This document shows, piece by piece, positions 19,441 through 28,493 of a stretch of DNA of 64,000 bases. How positions within the stretch are numbered: position 1 is the stretch's first letter; every line of letters begins with the position of its first letter. Below the pieces are notes generated by a model. It saw only the letters and a list, made by a program, of their open reading frames with translations. It ran no database searches and was not told the DNA's origin. The position numbers were made by a program, and so were the translations under genes. Origin of the DNA: Sulfuritalea sp. (GTDB taxonomy: Bacteria; Pseudomonadota; Gammaproteobacteria; Burkholderiales; Rhodocyclaceae); the NCBI GenBank assembly GCA_016710465.1, contig JADJVS010000016.1, forward strand, positions 1,144,540-1,208,539, read 5' to 3'.

Positions 19441-21287
19441 GAGGCCACCTGTTTGCGGAGGGGAGTCACCTTGTGTTCGGATAGCGCGTCGGCGATCCTG
19501 CCGGAAATGAAGCGCGCGGTAATCGGTGTGCCGTCGTAGTGCAGGACGCGTATCAGCTTCTTCGGATCGATCTCGCCTTCAGTAAGCAACAACATGCGCA
19601 GTTGCCCGCTCTCATTCTGCTCGACGACGAATACCTCGTCGTGGTCGGCGACAAATTCGATCACCTCGTCGGCGAAGGGAAAGCCGCGCACGCGCAGCGC
19701 ATCGACATGGATTCCCCGGGCTTCGAGCAGGGACAGGGCCTCCGCCATCGCCGGGCCGGTCGACCCGTAATGGATTGCGCCGAAGCGGGTCGGCTGGGAA
19801 GCCGGCTGCAGAACCGGGGCCGGCACCAGCTTCTTCGCGGTCTCCAGCTTGCGTCGCAGGCGCTCCATGTTGTACGTATAGTCGGTGCCGGCCTCGCTGT
19901 ATTTGGCGTAGGCATTGCGCGTCGTGCCGCGGCTGAAGAAGGCGCCCTTGGTCGGGTGGGTGCCCGGTATCGTGCGCCAGGGAATGCCATCGCCATCGAC
20001 ATCGAGATAGCGGCCGAAATTCTTGCCCGAATCCAGCATCTCGGCGGTCATCACCTTGCCGCGATCGTAGCGGCGACTGTCGTCCCAGTCGAAGGGCTGG
20101 CACAGGCGATCGTTCATGCCGATATCCAGATCGAGCAGGACAAACACCGGCGTCTGCAAGCGGTCAGCCAGGTCGAAGGCCTGGGCACCGAGCGTGAAGC
20201 ACTCGTAGGGGTCTTCGGGAAACAGCATCACGTGCTTGGTATCGCCGTGAGAAGCGTAGGCGCAGGAAATCAGGTCCGACTGCTGGGTGCGCGTCGGCAT
20301 GCCGGTCGACGGGCCGCCGCGTTGCACGTCGAAGATCACCGCCGGCACTTCGGCAAAGTAGGCCAGGCCGAAAAACTCCTGCATCAGGGAAATGCCCGGG
20401 CCGGATGTCGCGGTGAAGGCGCGCGACCCATTCCACGCGGCGCCGATCACCATGCCGATCGAGGCCAGTTCGTCCTCGGCCTGGACGATGGCATAACGCG
20501 CCATGCCATTATCGGGATCTGTCCGGTACTTGCGGCAGTAGCTGCCGAAGGCCTCGATCACCGAGGTCGACGGCGTGATCGGATACCAGGCAGCCACCGT
20601 GGCCCCGCCATACACGGCGCCCAAGCCGCAGGCATCGTTGCCGTTGATGAAGATCTTGTCGCCGACGCCGTTCGAGCGCTCCACACGCAAGCCGATCGGA
20701 CACGGCAGGTTGGCGATGGCGTGATCAAAGCCCAGCTTCAATGCATTGACATTGGCCCCAATCAGCTTGTCCTTGCCGCGATACTGGTCGGCAATCAGCT
20801 TTTCCACCACGCCAAAGTCGATGCCCAGAAGCGCGGTCAGGGCACCGACGTACATGATGTTCTTGAACAACTGGCGCTGGCGGGCATCCGTGTATTCGCG
20901 GTTGCACATCTCGGTCAGCGGAATGCCGAGCACGGTGATGTCCTCGCGGAAGCGCGAGCGCGGCAAGCTCTTGGTCGAGTCGTAGAACAGGTAGCCGCCG
21001 GGCTCGATCTCGGCGATGTCGCGATCCCAGGTCTGCGGATTCATCGCCACCATCAGGTCGCAACCGCCACGGCGACCCAGCCAACCGGCGGCGGAAACGC
21101 GCATCTCGTACCAGGTCGGCATCCCCTGGATGTTGGACGGAAAGATGTTGCGCGGCGCCACCGGCACGCCCATGCGCATGATGGCCCTGGCAAACAATTC
21201 GTTGGCCGATGCCGAGCCCGAGCCATTGACATTGGCAAACTTGATGACGAAGTCGTTGCTGCTTTCGATGGATTTCACTTGGCTCAT
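19437..21287 (-). CDS. korA: 2-oxoacid:acceptor oxidoreductase fused gamma-alpha subunit (KorA-type)
   Basis: This 616-residue fusion has an N-terminal gamma domain (about residues 1-190, including NVNGSGSASANELFARAI) followed by an alpha pyrimidine-binding domain. That domain starts near 215 and contains AWYPITPSTSVIEAFG, TSGPGISLMQEFFGLAYFAE and RGGPSTGMPTRTQQSDL. The C-terminal part (after about 510) holds HYGSTGPAMAEAL. It oxidatively decarboxylates a 2-oxoacid, probably 2-oxoglutarate, and passes electrons on. The start at 21287 is favoured by the stop/start overlap with korC; upstream residues are shadow sequence. It is central in a korC-korA-korB operon. Confidence 0.88.
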   Translation of the reverse strand: MSQVKSIESSNDFVIKFANVNGSGSASANELFARAIMRMGVPVAPRNIFPSNIQGMPTWYEMRVSAAGWLGRRGGCDLMVAMNPQTWDRDIAEIEPGGYLFYDSTKSLPRSRFREDITVLGIPLTEMCNREYTDARQRQLFKNIMYVGALTALLGIDFGVVEKLIADQYRGKDKLIGANVNALKLGFDHAIANLPCPIGLRVERSNGVGDKIFINGNDACGLGAVYGGATVAAWYPITPSTSVIEAFGSYCRKYRTDPDNGMARYAIVQAEDELASIGMVIGAAWNGSRAFTATSGPGISLMQEFFGLAYFAEVPAVIFDVQRGGPSTGMPTRTQQSDLISCAYASHGDTKHVMLFPEDPYECFTLGAQAFDLADRLQTPVFVLLDLDIGMNDRLCQPFDWDDSRRYDRGKVMTAEMLDSGKNFGRYLDVDGDGIPWRTIPGTHPTKGAFFSRGTTRNAYAKYSEAGTDYTYNMERLRRKLETAKKLVPAPVLQPASQPTRFGAIHYGSTGPAMAEALSLLEARGIHVDALRVRGFPFADEVIEFVADHDEVFVVEQNESGQLRMLLLTEGEIDPKKLIRVLHYDGTPITARFISGRIADALSEHKVTPLRKQVAS

Positions 21288-23068
21288 GTTCTCCGGGCCT
21301 CCGTTCCTGCTTCGGCGCATTGCATGAAGAACTTCTGCATGTCCCAGGCCCCCGTCGGGCAACGCTCGGCACACATGCCGCAATGCAGGCAGATGTTTTC
21401 ATCCTTGACCATGACGCGGCCGGTCTTCAGGCCGTCGGAAACGTAAAGCGCCTGGTCGGTATTCTTCGCCGGCAGCTTCAGGCGTCCGCGCAGCTCGTCC
21501 TCCTCGCCGTTGCCGGTAAACGTGATGCATTCGGTGGGACAGATGTCCACACAGGCATCGCACTCGATACAGATCTTTCCCGTAAATACGGTCTCGACGT
21601 CGCAGTTCAGGCAACGCTCGGCCTCGGCGCAGGCCATGAAGGGATCGAAACCCATTTCAAGTTCGAGCTTGATGTCCTTCAAGGTCTTTTCCAGCGCCTT
21701 CACCGGCACCTTCTTGCGCTCCTCCTCCGAGATCTGGTTGTCGTAGCTCCACTCGTGAATGCCCATCTTCTGGCTGACGAGGTTGAACTCGGGCGGCGGC
21801 CGGTCGTCGAGCTTCTTGCCGCGACAGAACCGGTCGATCGAAATCGCGGCCTCGTGGCCCTGGGCGGCGGCGGTGATGATGTTTTTCGGCCCGAGTGCGG
21901 CGTCGCCCCCGAAAAAGACCTTCGGCAGCGTCGACTGCAGCGTCTTTTCGTCAAGCACCGGCATGTCCCACTTGTCAAACTCGAGACCGATGTCCTTCTC
22001 GATCCAGGGGAAGGCGTTTTCCTGGCCGATGGCGACCAGCACCTCATCGCACTCGTGGAACTCGTCGGGCTCGCCGGTCGGAACCAGGCTGCGACGGCCC
22101 TTTGCATCGTATTCGGCACGCACGATCTCGAACAGGACGCCGGTGAGTCTGCCATTGTCGTGGCGGAACTCCTTGGGCACCCGCATGTTGACGATGGGGA
22201 TGCCTTCGTGGATGGCCTCTTCCTTTTCCCAGGGCGAAGCCTTCATTTCCTCGAACCCGCTGCGCACGATGACCTTGACGTCCTCGCCACCAAGGCGTCG
22301 CGCCGACCGGCAGCAGTCCATGGCGGTATTGCCACCGCCGAGTACGATCACCCGCTTCGCTATCTTCGTCGTATGGCCGAAGGCCACATTGGCCAGCCAG
22401 TCGATCCCGATGTGAATGTGCTTGGCGGCTTCCTGCCGTCCCGGAATCGGCGCATCCCGGCCGCGCGGCGCACCCGTACCGACGAAAACCGCGTCCCAGC
22501 CCTCCGCAATGAGCTCGCGCAGGCTGCCGACCCACTGGTTGTATCGCGTTTCCACGCCCAGGCCGATGATGTAACCGCACTCCTCGTCGATGACCTCGTC
22601 GGGCAGGCGGAACTTCGGGATCTGGCTGCGCATCATGCCTCCCGGCGACGCGCCATTGTCGAATACCGTGACCTGGTAGCCCAGAATCGCCAGATCGCGC
22701 GCCACCGTCAGCGATGCCGGTCCGGCGCCGACACAGGCTATGCGCTTGCCATTCGATTTCGCCACTTGCGGCAGGCGGCCATGGATGTCGTCCTTCAAGT
22801 CGGCGCACACACGCTTCAGCCGGCAGATCGCCACCGGCTCCTTTTCCACCCGGCCGCGACGGCAGGCGGGTTCGCAGGGTCGGTCGCAAACCCGACCGAG
22901 GATGCCGGGGAAGACATTCGATCGCCAGTTGATCATGTAGGCATCCGCGTAATGCCCCGCGGCGATCAGGCGAATGTACTCGGGAACGGGGGTATGGGCG
23001 GGACAGGCCCATTGGCAATCGACAACCTTGTGAAAATACTCATGGCCGCCGATGTTGGTCGGTTTCAC
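21284..23068 (-). CDS. korC: FAD/Fe-S NADP+ oxidoreductase subunit (KorC-type, GltD-like)
   Basis: This 594-residue flavoprotein is built like the glutamate synthase small subunit with an added ferredoxin module. N-terminal cysteines in DCQWACPAHTP and GRVCDRPCEPACRRG hold Fe-S clusters. An FAD loop (CVGAGPASLTVARDL, near 111) and an NADPH loop (VLGGGNTAMDCCRSARRL, near 240) follow. The C-terminus has two 4Fe-4S motifs, CIECDACVDICPTEC and CLHCGMCAERCPTGAW. In KorABC it moves electrons between ferredoxin clusters and NADP(H). The start is a GTG at 23068, where homology begins. It heads the operon, divergent from the HAD gene. Confidence 0.85.
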   Translation of the reverse strand: MKPTNIGGHEYFHKVVDCQWACPAHTPVPEYIRLIAAGHYADAYMINWRSNVFPGILGRVCDRPCEPACRRGRVEKEPVAICRLKRVCADLKDDIHGRLPQVAKSNGKRIACVGAGPASLTVARDLAILGYQVTVFDNGASPGGMMRSQIPKFRLPDEVIDEECGYIIGLGVETRYNQWVGSLRELIAEGWDAVFVGTGAPRGRDAPIPGRQEAAKHIHIGIDWLANVAFGHTTKIAKRVIVLGGGNTAMDCCRSARRLGGEDVKVIVRSGFEEMKASPWEKEEAIHEGIPIVNMRVPKEFRHDNGRLTGVLFEIVRAEYDAKGRRSLVPTGEPDEFHECDEVLVAIGQENAFPWIEKDIGLEFDKWDMPVLDEKTLQSTLPKVFFGGDAALGPKNIITAAAQGHEAAISIDRFCRGKKLDDRPPPEFNLVSQKMGIHEWSYDNQISEEERKKVPVKALEKTLKDIKLELEMGFDPFMACAEAERCLNCDVETVFTGKICIECDACVDICPTECITFTGNGEEDELRGRLKLPAKNTDQALYVSDGLKTGRVMVKDENICLHCGMCAERCPTGAWDMQKFFMQCAEAGTEARRT

Positions 23069-23277
23069 GTGTTTTCGGTCTCCAATTGGTGGAATTTGAA
23101 TCCAAATCCCAAGCCCGAGACATTCGCCCAGGCGGTTACGAGTGCACTCTAGCACCGTATCGCATGCCGCAATCGCTGGATAACCCGCCCTTATCGCGCT
23201 TCCGGACCCGGTATCCCACGGATGCGGAAAATCGGCTAGGCTTTGCGTCCATCTGCAATCTCTCTCGGTGGCTTTCC

Positions 23278-23997
23278 ATGGCATTGCGTGCACTCATTTT
23301 CGACGTCGACGGTACCCTTGCAAACACCGAACGCGACGGACATCGCCCGGCATTCAATGCGGCGTTTGCCGAAGTCGGCCTGCCCTGGCACTGGGACGAA
23401 GCCTTTTACGGCAGCCTGCTGAATGTTGCCGGAGGACTGGAGCGCATCCGCCACTACGCCCAGCAGCACGATCCGGCGACCTGTGCACGACCGGACTTCG
23501 ACGACCTCCTGCATCGCCTGCACGACATCAAGACCCGCAATTACCAGCGCCTGCTCGCCGCCGGCGCGATTCCGCTGCGCGAGGATGTCGGCCAGTTGAT
23601 TTGCGATGCCCGCACCGAAGGCGTCAGGCTGGCCATTTCATCAAGCTCCAAACTGGAAAACGTGGTTGGGCTGCTGCGCGCCAACCTTGGACCCAACGCG
23701 GATTCCTGGTTCGACGCCATCGCCTCCGGAAACCTTGCGGCGGCAAAGAAGCCCTCCCCCGAGATTTACCAGTGGACGCTCGGCCGCTTGAACCTCCCGG
23801 CGCGCGACTGCCTTGCGGTCGAGGATTCGGAACACGGTTTGTCGGCTGCGCTGGCGGCGGGGATTCCCACCGTGATAACCATCAGCGACTACACGATCAA
23901 CGAGAATTTCGACGGCGCGCGAATGGTGCTGACCGGCAAGGACAGGCTTTCGCTGGAGAAGCTCAAACTATGGCACGCAACCGCCAGCACCTCGTGA
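23278..23997 (+). CDS. HAD-superfamily phosphatase (CbbY/phosphoglucomutase-like)
   Basis: This 239-residue HAD hydrolase has motif I DVDGTLANTERDGH (nucleophile Asp10), motif II ISSSSKLENV, motif III lysine in AAKKPSPEIY and motif IV VEDSEHGLSAALAAG. The helical cap between motifs I and II fits the CbbY branch. CbbY proteins dephosphorylate sugar phosphates such as xylulose-1,5-bisphosphate in Calvin-cycle bacteria. No cbb genes are here, so the substrate is open. The ATG at 23278 begins the HAD core; the gene is divergent from korC. Confidence 0.88.
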   Translation: MALRALIFDVDGTLANTERDGHRPAFNAAFAEVGLPWHWDEAFYGSLLNVAGGLERIRHYAQQHDPATCARPDFDDLLHRLHDIKTRNYQRLLAAGAIPLREDVGQLICDARTEGVRLAISSSSKLENVVGLLRANLGPNADSWFDAIASGNLAAAKKPSPEIYQWTLGRLNLPARDCLAVEDSEHGLSAALAAGIPTVITISDYTINENFDGARMVLTGKDRLSLEKLKLWHATASTS

Positions 23998-24077
23998 AAA
24001 AATGCCGCAACCGGCTTGCTGTTTGCGCGGAATGACGCGAAAATTATCGCGTCCAACCAAAAGTATAAAATAGGCGC

Positions 24078-25274
24078 ATGGAACTTCGGGAAGTCGCCGT
24101 CAACGAGCTGACGTTTGGGGTTTACATCTCCAAGCTCGATCGCCCTTGGACCGAAACCCCTTTCGTTTTCCAAGGCTTTGTACTCAAGAGCGACAAGCAG
24201 CTCGACGTCCTGAAGAAGCTCTGCAAGTCCGTGTTTGTCGACCCGGAAAAGGAAGAACGGCGAGACGTCGCCAAGGTCACCGCGGAGGATATCGCCAAGA
24301 TTCGCGGCACCACGGTTTACAAGGAGGCGGCCAGCGTCGAGGTCGAACTACCCAAGGCCCATAGCGCCTATTCGCAAACCACGACTGTGGTCAAGGAGTT
24401 GTCCCGCGCGATCGAGATCGGCAACGCGATCGACAGCCAGCGCTCCCACGAAGCCGCCGCCCAGATCACCGAAAGCGTCGTGCGCAACCCCGACGCCATG
24501 GCGCTCCTGATCAAGCTGCAGGAGAAGAGCGGGGAAACCCTGAGCCGTGCCGTGGGCATTTCGGTGATGATGACCATCTTTGGTCGTTTTCTGCAACTGC
24601 CGGCGGATCGCATTCAGATCCTTGGCATGCTCGGCCTGCTGCAGGACGTCGGCAAGCTCAAGCTTCCCGGAGACCTCGCCGCGCGCGGTCCGGCCAACGA
24701 CGCCGAGGCGGAACTGTATCGCACCCACGTCAATCATTCGGTACGCATCCTCAGCGACACGCCAGGCCTGCCTCCGGAACTGCCCGGCTTGGCTTCATTG
24801 CACCACGAGCGCTTCGACGGCAGCGGCTATCCGCGCGGTCTGCGGGGCGATGCGATCGCCATTTCCGGCCTGATCGCCGGTATCGTCGACACCTTTGATA
24901 CGCTTACCGCGCCGCGTCCCTTCGGCGAACATTTGTCGCCGGCGAATGCCTTGAGCCAGATTTACAAAGAGCGCGGCAAGCGCTTCCACCCGGCCCTGGT
25001 CGAGCAGTTCATCCAGTGCGTGGGCGTGTTCCCCGTGGGCAGCGTGGTCGAACTGAACAGCGGAGAAGTGGCCGTCGTCATCGCGCAGAACATGGTTCGA
25101 CGCATGCAGCCACGCATCATGATAGTCAGGGATGCCAGTGGCAACCCGATGGTTCCCTACAAGATGCTCGACCTGATGAAGGAACCCAAGTGCAGGCCGG
25201 ATGAGCCCTACCGGATCCTGCGCTCGCTCGAATACGATACGGTCAAGATCGACCCGAGAGAGCTGTTCCTGTGA
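24078..25274 (+). CDS. DUF3391/HD-GYP domain protein with altered HD motif
   Basis: This 398-residue cytoplasmic protein has an N-terminal DUF3391-like domain (residues 1-110) and an HD-GYP c-di-GMP phosphodiesterase domain (about 125-310). The GYP segment LHHERFDGSGYPRGLRG is perfect, and downstream metal residues such as GIVDTFDTL and the histidine in THVNHSVRI are kept. The HD pair itself reads LLQDVGKLKLP, so the histidine is glutamine. That would disturb one metal ligand, and activity is uncertain. It overlaps the following GGDEF/EAL-type gene by four bases (GTGA), so the two are probably made together. Confidence 0.85.
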   Translation: MELREVAVNELTFGVYISKLDRPWTETPFVFQGFVLKSDKQLDVLKKLCKSVFVDPEKEERRDVAKVTAEDIAKIRGTTVYKEAASVEVELPKAHSAYSQTTTVVKELSRAIEIGNAIDSQRSHEAAAQITESVVRNPDAMALLIKLQEKSGETLSRAVGISVMMTIFGRFLQLPADRIQILGMLGLLQDVGKLKLPGDLAARGPANDAEAELYRTHVNHSVRILSDTPGLPPELPGLASLHHERFDGSGYPRGLRGDAIAISGLIAGIVDTFDTLTAPRPFGEHLSPANALSQIYKERGKRFHPALVEQFIQCVGVFPVGSVVELNSGEVAVVIAQNMVRRMQPRIMIVRDASGNPMVPYKMLDLMKEPKCRPDEPYRILRSLEYDTVKIDPRELFL

Positions 25275-26572
25275 CGGAACCGCCGTCCGCCGAGGCCACC
25301 AAGCCGTTTGCGGTCGATTTACACGAGTTTGCCGATCTGCTGCGCCAAAGACTGGTCGCGCGCCAAGCCGACGGCAACCCCCTGGCGATACTTCTCATCG
25401 AATGTGGGGTGATCGGACGCATCGATTCGGTCTGGGGCTATCACGTCGGCGATGCCGTGCGCCAAAGGGTGGTGTCCATGCTTTGCTCGGATGTGCTGCG
25501 GCCAGGAGATTTTCTTGGCGAACTGGGCAGGGACGAGTTCGCCTGCGTGCTCTCGACGGTCGATGGGCCGACCGTCGCCCTTCTGGCGGCCAATAAATCC
25601 CTGCGCACGCTGAATGTCCCGTTCTGGGCCGGCGACGAGGAAGTCTATGCCAATCCGGCCATCGGGATTGCCTTGCATCCGCAACAGGCCAGTGACGCGG
25701 ACGGCCTGCTGCAACGCGCGAGGAGCGCATGCACGCAGGCACGCAAGCTGCCCGGATGTGTAGCCAACTATGAAGCCGACCAGGACCTTGCTGACGAGAC
25801 AAGGCTTCTGGTCGAGAATCGCCTGCGCACCGCGGTGGCCGAAAACAGCCTGGAACTGGTCTTCCAGCCGCAGTACGACCTTCGGCTGGGACAGGTCATG
25901 GGCGCCGAGGCGCTATTGCGCTGGCCGCAGGCCGAGTCGGGATTGATCGAGATGGAACAGGTGTTCGCCGCGGCGGAAACCCTGGATCAGGTAAGCGACC
26001 TGGTTTCATCCGTGCTGAATCGCGCCTTGCGCAATGTTTCGGAATTTCGCTATAGCGCCGGACTCGACTTGCGGATCGGCGTGCGTTTGCCGGCGAGCGC
26101 GCTGCGCCACCCTGAACTTGTCGATGTAATCCAGCGCTCGCTCGGCACCTGGAGCCGGCGGCCCGGCACCCTGATCCTGGGCATCAGCCAGACCTCTGCG
26201 CTGCTTGCCGATTCAAGCGCCAGGGAAACCCTGGTCAAGATCAAGGAAATTGGCGTTAAGTTGGCGATTGACGACCCGACCATGAGAATTGCCTCGCTGT
26301 TTCGCCTCGTGGAGCTACCGTTTCAGGAACTTCGCCTGGATGTTTCGGCGGCCGGCGATCCAGAATCCGCGCCCAAGACGGAACGCATTCTGCGGGCGAT
26401 CGTCGAGCTTGCGCACCAGGTCCGCCTGTCGGTGCTGGCCACCGGCGTCACCGACGACGCTGCCGCCGGTCGCCTGAAGGCGCTTGGATGCGACTTCATG
26501 CAGGCTGAATTCAGGGGCCCCGCCGTCGAACCCAAGGCTTTCGTCGAACGTTACGGCTTCAGCGAAGACTGA
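25271..26572 (+). CDS. Degenerate GGDEF-EAL domain protein
   Basis: This 433-residue protein has a GGDEF-like domain (about 25-165) whose signature reads ELGRDEFACVL, and an EAL-like domain (about 185-425). The EAL triplet survives in MGAEALLRWP. The catalytic DDFGTG-type loop is AIDDPTMRIASLF and other acidic metal ligands are missing or shifted. It therefore probably neither makes nor degrades c-di-GMP, but could bind it or act as a protein partner. It starts with GTG overlapping the HD-GYP stop. Confidence 0.8.
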   Translation: MTEPPSAEATKPFAVDLHEFADLLRQRLVARQADGNPLAILLIECGVIGRIDSVWGYHVGDAVRQRVVSMLCSDVLRPGDFLGELGRDEFACVLSTVDGPTVALLAANKSLRTLNVPFWAGDEEVYANPAIGIALHPQQASDADGLLQRARSACTQARKLPGCVANYEADQDLADETRLLVENRLRTAVAENSLELVFQPQYDLRLGQVMGAEALLRWPQAESGLIEMEQVFAAAETLDQVSDLVSSVLNRALRNVSEFRYSAGLDLRIGVRLPASALRHPELVDVIQRSLGTWSRRPGTLILGISQTSALLADSSARETLVKIKEIGVKLAIDDPTMRIASLFRLVELPFQELRLDVSAAGDPESAPKTERILRAIVELAHQVRLSVLATGVTDDAAAGRLKALGCDFMQAEFRGPAVEPKAFVERYGFSED

Positions 26573-26596
26573 CTCGCTGCCGCGCACCGTCGCCGG

Positions 26597-27409
26597 TCAA
26601 CCTGCCTGATCGCGCGATTCCCGTTCCGCGCGGTCGAGTTCGCGGTCCATTTCCTCGTCGCTGGGTGCCTTGTAGTCGGTCTTGCCCTCCGGCTCCGGCC
26701 GCACGATCAGTTCGGCAAGGATGATGCCCAACTCGTAAAGCAGCCATAGCGGCACCGCCATCATGAACTGGGAAATCACGTCGGGTGGGGTAAATACGGC
26801 ACCGACCACGAATGCGCCGACGATGACATAGGGGCGCCATTCCCGCAGTTTGACGACGTTAACCACGCCGATCTTGACCAACACGATGACGATCACCGGC
26901 ACCTCGAACGTGACGCCAAATGCGAGGAACATCGTCAGGACAAAGGAAAAATACTTCTCGATGTCGGTCATCCAGGCCACGCCGTCCGGCGCGAACTTGG
27001 CCATGAAGCCAAAGACCATGGGAAAGAAGGCAAAGTAGGCGAAAGCCATGCCGATGAAGAACAGCAGCACCGATGCGATCATCAGCGGTACCGCCAGCTT
27101 TTTCTCGTGCGCATACAGGCCGGGCGCGACGAAAGACCAGATCTGATACAGCACATAGGGCAGGACCGTCAGGAAGGCCACCGCCAGAGCCACCTTCATC
27201 GGCACCAGGAACACTCCGACGACATCCGTGGCGATCATCTGGCCGCCCGCCGGCAGGCTGGCCAGCAAGGGCGCGGCGAGCACCGAATAGAGTTCGCGGG
27301 CGTAAAACGCCAGCGGGACGAAGACGATGCCGATCGCTATCAGGGAGCGGATCAGCCGGTCGCGCAATTCGACCAGATGCGAAAGGAAGGTCTCCTGTTC
27401 GTCGGCCAT
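26597..27409 (-). CDS. tatC: Sec-independent protein translocase TatC
   Basis: This 270-residue multispanning inner-membrane protein is the twin-arginine signal receptor of the Tat pathway. The N-terminus has the conserved SHLVELRDRLIRS, followed by about six membrane helices. FEVPVIVIVLVKIGVV and ADVISQ-like FTPPDVISQFMMAVPLWLLYELG are typical TatC segments. The C-terminal tail is charged. The start codon overlaps the tatB stop. It ends the hisB-to-tatC transcription unit. Confidence 0.96.
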   Translation of the reverse strand: MADEQETFLSHLVELRDRLIRSLIAIGIVFVPLAFYARELYSVLAAPLLASLPAGGQMIATDVVGVFLVPMKVALAVAFLTVLPYVLYQIWSFVAPGLYAHEKKLAVPLMIASVLLFFIGMAFAYFAFFPMVFGFMAKFAPDGVAWMTDIEKYFSFVLTMFLAFGVTFEVPVIVIVLVKIGVVNVVKLREWRPYVIVGAFVVGAVFTPPDVISQFMMAVPLWLLYELGIILAELIVRPEPEGKTDYKAPSDEEMDRELDRAERESRDQAG

Positions 27410-27801
27410 CAGGTCTTGGCTTCAGTCACCTGTCCAGCAGTGGCGGGGCTCGGCTCGCCAAGCGCATCGGTTGCGGGCGTGCCAAAAGTCGGCGCTGGCA
27501 CCACGGCGTTTTCCGCACGGGCGGCAATGAGTGGGTCGACGGAATCTTCGATTTCGCGCATTTCGTGAGTCACCGAGGCTTGGATGCCGCTGACCTGGGT
27601 ACTGACTTCTTTCTGCAAATTCTTGAGTTCCTCAAGTTGCATCTCGCGATTGATGTCGGCCTTGACGTCGCCGACATAGCGCTGCAGCCGGCCCAAAAGC
27701 AGTCCGGCGGTACGCGCCACCTTGGGCAGGCGTTCGGGACCGATGACGACCAGCGCCACCACGGCGATGACCATCAGTTCGGAAATGCCGACGTCAAACA
27801 T
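27409..27801 (-). CDS. tatB: Sec-independent protein translocase TatB
   Basis: This 130-residue protein has the TatB N-terminal membrane helix and hinge (MFDVGISELMVIAVVALVVI, then GPERLPKVARTAG). An amphipathic helix and a long charged helical tail follow. TatB forms the receptor complex with TatC. The tail near residue 108 reads VVPAPTFGTP, where the DNA carries a copy of the dispersed motif. A large hairpin separates it from tatA. Confidence 0.95.
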   Translation of the reverse strand: MFDVGISELMVIAVVALVVIGPERLPKVARTAGLLLGRLQRYVGDVKADINREMQLEELKNLQKEVSTQVSGIQASVTHEMREIEDSVDPLIAARAENAVVPAPTFGTPATDALGEPSPATAGQVTEAKT

Positions 27802-27812
27802 TTTTTGGGGAG

Positions 27813-27884
27813 AGTGAAGAGGGAAGGGAGAAGGGGGATGGGTAAAGGCAGCAAGCCTTCCCCCTTCTCCCTTCCCCCTTCACT
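27813..27884. repeat. Large polypurine/polypyrimidine hairpin between tatA and tatB
   Basis: Arms 27813-27841 and 27856-27884 are reverse complements over 29 bases with two mismatches, with a 14-base loop. One arm is almost all purines. It fills nearly the whole 87-base gap between tatA and tatB. In the tatA-tatB direction it could act as an mRNA structure that stabilises tatA or dampens tatBC expression. It could also be a genomic repeat. Confidence 0.7.
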
Positions 27885-27888
27885 GCCA

Positions 27889-28110
27889 TCAGGTCTTGGA
27901 CTGCTCCCGGCGCGCCTCGACGTCGATGGTTTGCCCGGTAACCTGCTGCGGTTCGGCGGATTTGTCCGCCGAGCCGTCCTTCATGCCGTCCTTGAAACCC
28001 TTGACCGCGCCACCCAGATCGGAGCCGATATTTCGCAGTTTCTTGGTGCCGAACACCAGCATGACAATCACCAGCACGATCAGCCAGTGCCAGATGCTGA
28101 AAGATCCCAT
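27889..28110 (-). CDS. tatA: Sec-independent protein translocase TatA
   Basis: This 73-residue protein has one N-terminal membrane helix (MGSFSIWHWLIVLVIVMLVF), the FGTKKLRNIGSDLG hinge and amphipathic helix, and a charged tail. TatA oligomerises to form the translocation pore. It lies between hinT and tatB in the same transcription direction. Length is usual for the family. Confidence 0.95.
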   Translation of the reverse strand: MGSFSIWHWLIVLVIVMLVFGTKKLRNIGSDLGGAVKGFKDGMKDGSADKSAEPQQVTGQTIDVEARREQSKT

Positions 28111-28136
28111 TGTTTCTCTCCTCGCGTGGGGTCGGG

Positions 28137-28493
28137 TCAGGGCGTCCTGCGCTTAAGCATGGACCCAAGGGGCTCGGGCCCGCCCAGAATATGAACGTGA
28201 AGATGATACACCTCCTGATGCCCGATCCGCCCCGTGTTGATGATGGTGCGAAAGCCTTCGTTGAGGCCCTGACCCTTCGCCAATTCATTGGCCTTGAGCA
28301 GAATTTTTCCGAGCGCCTTCTGGTGGCTGGAGTCGACCTCCATCAAGGATGCAACATGTACCTTGGGCACGATCATGAAGTGCACTGGCGCGATCGGGTT
28401 GATGTCATGGAAGGCGAAGATTTCTTCGTCCTCATAGATCTTCTTCGACGGTATCTCGCCGCGCGCGATGCGGCAGAAGATGCAATCGCTCAT
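28137..28493 (-). CDS. hinT: HIT-family nucleotide hydrolase HinT
   Basis: This 118-residue protein has the Zn-site start SDCIFCRIARGEIPSKKIYED and the histidine triad HLHVHILGG near the C-terminus. HinT proteins hydrolyse purine nucleoside phosphoramidates. In many betaproteobacteria the gene follows hisE, as it does here. Its start overlaps the hisE stop by four bases. The ATG at 28493 is the family N-terminus. Confidence 0.95.
   Translation of the reverse strand: MSDCIFCRIARGEIPSKKIYEDEEIFAFHDINPIAPVHFMIVPKVHVASLMEVDSSHQKALGKILLKANELAKGQGLNEGFRTIINTGRIGHQEVYHLHVHILGGPEPLGSMLKRRTP

Noticed and set aside
19539..21446. Open frame of about 635 codons on the plus strand opposite korA
   Set aside because: It is a shadow of korA; the residue composition (His/Asp/Gly/Arg-rich) is typical of antisense GC-rich frames and has no family signature.
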